Shown here: positions 5,709 to 8,029 of the stretch, in pieces
How positions within the stretch are numbered: the stretch's first letter is position 1
Layout of the letters: each line of letters opens with the position of its first letter
From: Planctomycetaceae bacterium
GTDB lineage: Bacteria; Planctomycetota; Planctomycetia; Planctomycetales; Planctomycetaceae
Assembly: GCA_020426065.1 (NCBI GenBank)
Contig: JAGQQT010000167.1
Coordinates: forward strand, 1-8,029
Length of the DNA stretch: 8,029 bases
Direction: 5' to 3'
The notes under the pieces: generated by a model
Database searches by the model: none
Told to the model about the DNA's origin: nothing
Seen by the model: the letters and a program-made list of their open reading frames with translations, nothing else
Program-made: the position numbers and the translations under genes

Positions 5709-7421
5709 TTACTTGCTGCGCTGGAGACGCTGCTGAATGGGATCTTCGAAATCGTCCCTCAAGTCATAAGGGCGTTGAGCGATATACCACGCTTTCCAGT
5801 CGCGATAAAGCTGCTTTTTCCACTCTTCAATTTTGGGGGCCAGTTGAATGGCCAGTTCCGGATTCTGGTATTCGGCAATCGGATCTTCAGGATGCCCGAA
5901 TCCATTGGGACGGCGGGCAATCCAGCATAATGATGAGCGGGCAGCCATGACGACTTTCAGGTCTGAATCCTGAAGCAGGTTTACCAGATAGCCAGCCAGT
6001 TCCAGCTTGTCAGATTTGCCGATCGCTTTGGCCAGCAACTCCCGCACTTCGGCATCGGGATGAGCAATCAGCTGTTTCAGGAGCGGTTCATTCTTCACGA
6101 TCGATTCCGGGTCATTCAACTCCTCTGGCCGAACAACCGGCTGATCCGGGAGGTTTTCCGGCAGATCGATGGTAGCCAGCTTGCTGAGCAGCTGGGAAAA
6201 CTCGGCCATGCTGGGCTCATCGGATTTCACCCGGCCCCCTTCAAATTCCACCTTGGTGAGGTCATCGGGCAATCCCCGCCCCCCAGCCAGTGTGCCTGCT
6301 CCCAGATCGTTTACGGTTTTAGGAGTGGGAGTCAGTTTGCGTGTGGCTCTCATCAGGTACAGCAGACTGAAACAGGTGGCGGACGGGTGGTAGGATGCAT
6401 AAGGGCCATTCTCAACCCAGATGCCATTGGCGCTCTGTTTGGCCAGCAGGAGATTGGCTCCGTACTGATACCAGTCTTGACCGGCGACCGTGTCCCATCC
6501 GTTCAAAGTTGCTGCCCGTTCAAGCGAATAGAAAAAGTAGTACCAGTTGCCGTGTGTTTCTCGGGAACAATATTCTATGAAATTACGGTCCATCCATGTG
6601 CGGGCCTGGGTGACAGCCTGATCCAGAGTTCCCCGGGAGATTTTTGAGGGGGCTCGGACGAACTTCGTCTGTCCCGTTTCCTGAACCCGCTCCAGCATCT
6701 GCAGAGGATTATTCTTCTTTTCTGGTTCTTTGGGGGCTGTTGAGAAGAGGATCGTTCGAATGATTCCCAGTGAACCTGCCCCTGCCAGTGCCATGGTTCC
6801 CTGTGGCGTGCTTGCTGCTGGTCCGGCTGGGGAGGGATGATAGGAAAAGGAGCCATCGGGAAGCTGAGTTCGAAAATGCCAGGTCGCGGCATCGTCGTAT
6901 ACCGAGGTCTGCACGGGAATCCCGGCACGTTCTGCCGCCCACAAACCAAGAATCGCGTACTGGGTGATGCTGGTATCGCCAATCCCCCCGTTCCGGGTAA
7001 GATAAAACCATCCTCCATAGGATTGCTGTGTCGAGATGATGTACTCGGTGATCAGTTCCATCTGGGGGCGATACATTTCATCGTGGGTTGCTTCGAGCGC
7101 CATGATGTCCGTGGTGGCTTCATAGATTTCATGACCGACGGGCGAATACAGCGATGTAGACTGATCAAATTTTTTCAGGATCTTCTGCAGACCTGCCTGG
7201 ACCGGGGCGGAATCGACTTCATCGCCCCCGCTCAACAGTGTGTACACAATCAGCCCCGCCAGCCAGTCGTAATACTGCTCCTGTTTTCTCAGCGCGGCCA
7301 TGCCCTTTTGAATCGCCTGTTCAATCCGGGGATCATCTGCCGCCTGCACGGGTGCGGAGAAAATGCAGCTGCTGACCAACAAGCCGATGGCGAACAGGAT
7401 CCGTGCTGGCAGATTCTGCAT
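5709..7421 (-). CDS. Exported prenyltransferase/squalene-cyclase-repeat protein with C-terminal HEAT-like region
   Basis: A 570-residue exported protein. The signal peptide covers about 1-27 (ILFAIGLLVSSCIFSAPVQA-A); VSSC19 also fits a lipobox, so it may be a lipoprotein. Residues 30-365 look like the alpha/alpha toroid of prenyltransferase/squalene oxidase repeats: QQSYGGWFYLTRN...GDTSITQYAILGLWAAERAGI (132-168), QLPDGSFSYHP...TPQGTMALAGAGSLGI (186-220) and KQSANGIWVENGPYASYHPSATCFSLLYLMRA (328-359), each with the Q-x-x-x-G-x-W plus T/S-x-x-A-x-x-x-L pattern. The acidic DxDD motif of squalene-hopene cyclases is not seen, so a cyclase reaction is not supported; a binding or polymer-processing role is as likely. 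Residues 443-505 (ELLAKAIGKSDKLELAGYLVNLLQDSDLKVVMAARSSL, in pieces) resemble one to two HEAT repeats. ATG 7421 has GGAG seven bases upstream and starts the signal peptide; an upstream ATG at 7511 lacks sense as an N-terminus. It begins four bases after the sulfatase stop, so the two are translated together. Confidence 0.85.
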   Translation of the reverse strand: MQNLPARILFAIGLLVSSCIFSAPVQAADDPRIEQAIQKGMAALRKQEQYYDWLAGLIVYTLLSGGDEVDSAPVQAGLQKILKKFDQSTSLYSPVGHEIYEATTDIMALEATHDEMYRPQMELITEYIISTQQSYGGWFYLTRNGGIGDTSITQYAILGLWAAERAGIPVQTSVYDDAATWHFRTQLPDGSFSYHPSPAGPAASTPQGTMALAGAGSLGIIRTILFSTAPKEPEKKNNPLQMLERVQETGQTKFVRAPSKISRGTLDQAVTQARTWMDRNFIEYCSRETHGNWYYFFYSLERAATLNGWDTVAGQDWYQYGANLLLAKQSANGIWVENGPYASYHPSATCFSLLYLMRATRKLTPTPKTVNDLGAGTLAGGRGLPDDLTKVEFEGGRVKSDEPSMAEFSQLLSKLATIDLPENLPDQPVVRPEELNDPESIVKNEPLLKQLIAHPDAEVRELLAKAIGKSDKLELAGYLVNLLQDSDLKVVMAARSSLCWIARRPNGFGHPEDPIAEYQNPELAIQLAPKIEEWKKQLYRDWKAWYIAQRPYDLRDDFEDPIQQRLQRSK

Positions 7422-7425
7422 ACTG

Positions 7426-8029
7426 CTACTCCACTGCCGTTGGCTCGGGAAAGTCTCGAATACCGCTGTAACGGGTATAGGTCTCATAGATTTCGCCTCC
7501 ATCCAGTTCACGGGGATCTCCCGTTTCCCTCAGATAGTTCTGCAGACGGGCTTTCAGTTCCGTGAAAACCTTTGCGTGCTTTTCATCACCCGCCAGATTG
7601 CTCAGGCAATCCGGATCCGAATGGACATCGAACAGTTCGTATTCCGGCCTCCGATCCACTGCCAGATGAAAGAACGGGGCCACCTCCGGATCGTCCCTGT
7701 GATTCACCAGATACGAAAGTGAGGGACCGCCATCGATGTCATGATACCCTCCGTGAGGCGGGCCGAGAATCCCCGGCTTGTCAAACTTTTGCGGAGCCCC
7801 GGCCGGCCAGCGTTCCGGCCGGAAGTTGTGAACCAGCAGATACTCGTGCGTGCGGAGCGACCGCTGCGGGTAGGTCCAGTTCTGGTAGCGAGACGAGGAA
7901 TGTCTTTCCCGGGCACTGTAAACTGCAACTCGCTGCGGTTCGCAGATTCCGGACTTTTCGGATTTCAGAAGGGAAACCAGGCTGCGGCCGGAAAGCCCGG
8001 GGGCATCGGCTGGAAATGAAACCTGAGCA
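7426..8029 (-). CDS. Sulfatase, C-terminal part (gene continues beyond the right edge)
   Basis: The last 200 residues of a sulfatase; the start, and with it the catalytic Cys/Ser-x-Pro-x-Arg formylglycine site, lie past 8029. The frame is open without interruption from the window edge to TAG at 7428-7426, although it has no ATG in this stretch, so it is one gene and not two short ORFs. Family features visible: GLSGRSLVSLL near the edge, SARERHSSSRYQNWTYPQRSLRTHEYLLVHNFRPERWPAG in consecutive pieces, and the closing YELFDVHSDPDCLSNLAGD (the L/F-Y-D-x-x-x-D-P-x-x-x-x-N-L pattern of bacterial sulfatases). The R-P-E-R-W-P-A-G motif recalls the heparan N-sulfatase-like (sulfohydrolase) subgroup abundant in planctomycetes; this subgroup assignment is from memory. 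Such enzymes usually act in the periplasm on sulfated polysaccharides. It is followed at once by the repeat-protein gene. Confidence 0.88.
   Translation of the reverse strand, partial: AQVSFPADAPGLSGRSLVSLLKSEKSGICEPQRVAVYSARERHSSSRYQNWTYPQRSLRTHEYLLVHNFRPERWPAGAPQKFDKPGILGPPHGGYHDIDGGPSLSYLVNHRDDPEVAPFFHLAVDRRPEYELFDVHSDPDCLSNLAGDEKHAKVFTELKARLQNYLRETGDPRELDGGEIYETYTRYSGIRDFPEPTAVE
7429..7432 (-). promoter_or_regulatory. Ribosome binding site inside the sulfatase end, deciding the next start
   Basis: GGAG (minus strand 7432-7429) lies in the last sense codons of the sulfatase gene, immediately before its TAG (7428-7426), and seven bases before ATG 7421. This placement sets the start of the repeat protein and implies that ribosomes finishing the sulfatase help initiate it. 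Confidence 0.65.

Noticed and set aside
7422..7511. A 30-residue N-terminal extension of the repeat protein starting at ATG 7511
   Set aside because: It overlaps the sulfatase coding sequence out of frame, puts the signal peptide in the interior, and ATG 7421 has a well-placed GGAG.
6837..7565. A 242-codon plus-strand ORF
   Set aside because: It is antisense to the repeat-protein gene and to the sulfatase end; no conserved motif is seen.
7704..7928. A 74-codon minus-strand ORF and an apparent frameshift in the sulfatase
   Set aside because: Direct reading shows the sulfatase frame is open from the window edge to 7426 with family motifs throughout; the 74-codon ORF is an out-of-frame shadow and no frameshift is needed.

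Overview
This window looks like a piece of a planctomycete chromosome, probably family Planctomycetaceae or a close relative. The diagnostic sign is the tandem pair of a DUF1549/DUF1553 gene and a DUF1501 gene, a combination expanded almost only in Planctomycetes. An adjacent sulfatase and an exported prenyltransferase/squalene-cyclase-repeat protein, also typical of that phylum, support this. No mobile element, tRNA, rRNA or CRISPR array is visible, and most of the window is tightly packed coding sequence.

Layout, left to right. (1) Positions 1-137 hold no gene but contain a perfect 11-bp hairpin (77-99) just past the end of the first gene. (2) Three minus-strand genes are read right to left: an eight-segment membrane protein of unknown function (1232-2452), a small exported protein (678-1076) and a VOC-fold PhnB-like protein (138-638). 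A candidate promoter overlapped by a palindrome lies before the small exported protein, so the last two genes may form their own unit. (3) A 246-bp divergent intergenic region (2453-2698) carries a second perfect hairpin, repeated GTTCAAC boxes and candidate promoters in both directions. (4) Two plus-strand genes follow: the DUF1549/DUF1553 protein with a CxxCH motif (2708-4342) and the Tat-exported DUF1501 protein (4387-5670). (5) A 38-bp convergent gap leads to a minus-strand pair: the 3' part of a sulfatase gene that continues beyond the right edge (7426-8029), followed after four bases by the exported repeat protein (5709-7421).

The DUF1549/DUF1501 pair is almost certainly co-transcribed and probably acts together outside the cytoplasm; its biochemical role is not settled. 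The sulfatase and repeat protein are tightly coupled and may both act in the periplasm, perhaps on sulfated polysaccharides, but only the coupling is seen. Two long-looking ORF problems resolve on reading: the sulfatase tail is one uninterrupted frame to the window edge rather than two short ORFs, and the repeat protein starts at an internal ATG at 7421 with a good ribosome binding site. I see no convincing new defence, mobile or RNA system here; the most interesting points are the regulatory palindromes and the poorly characterised exported proteins.
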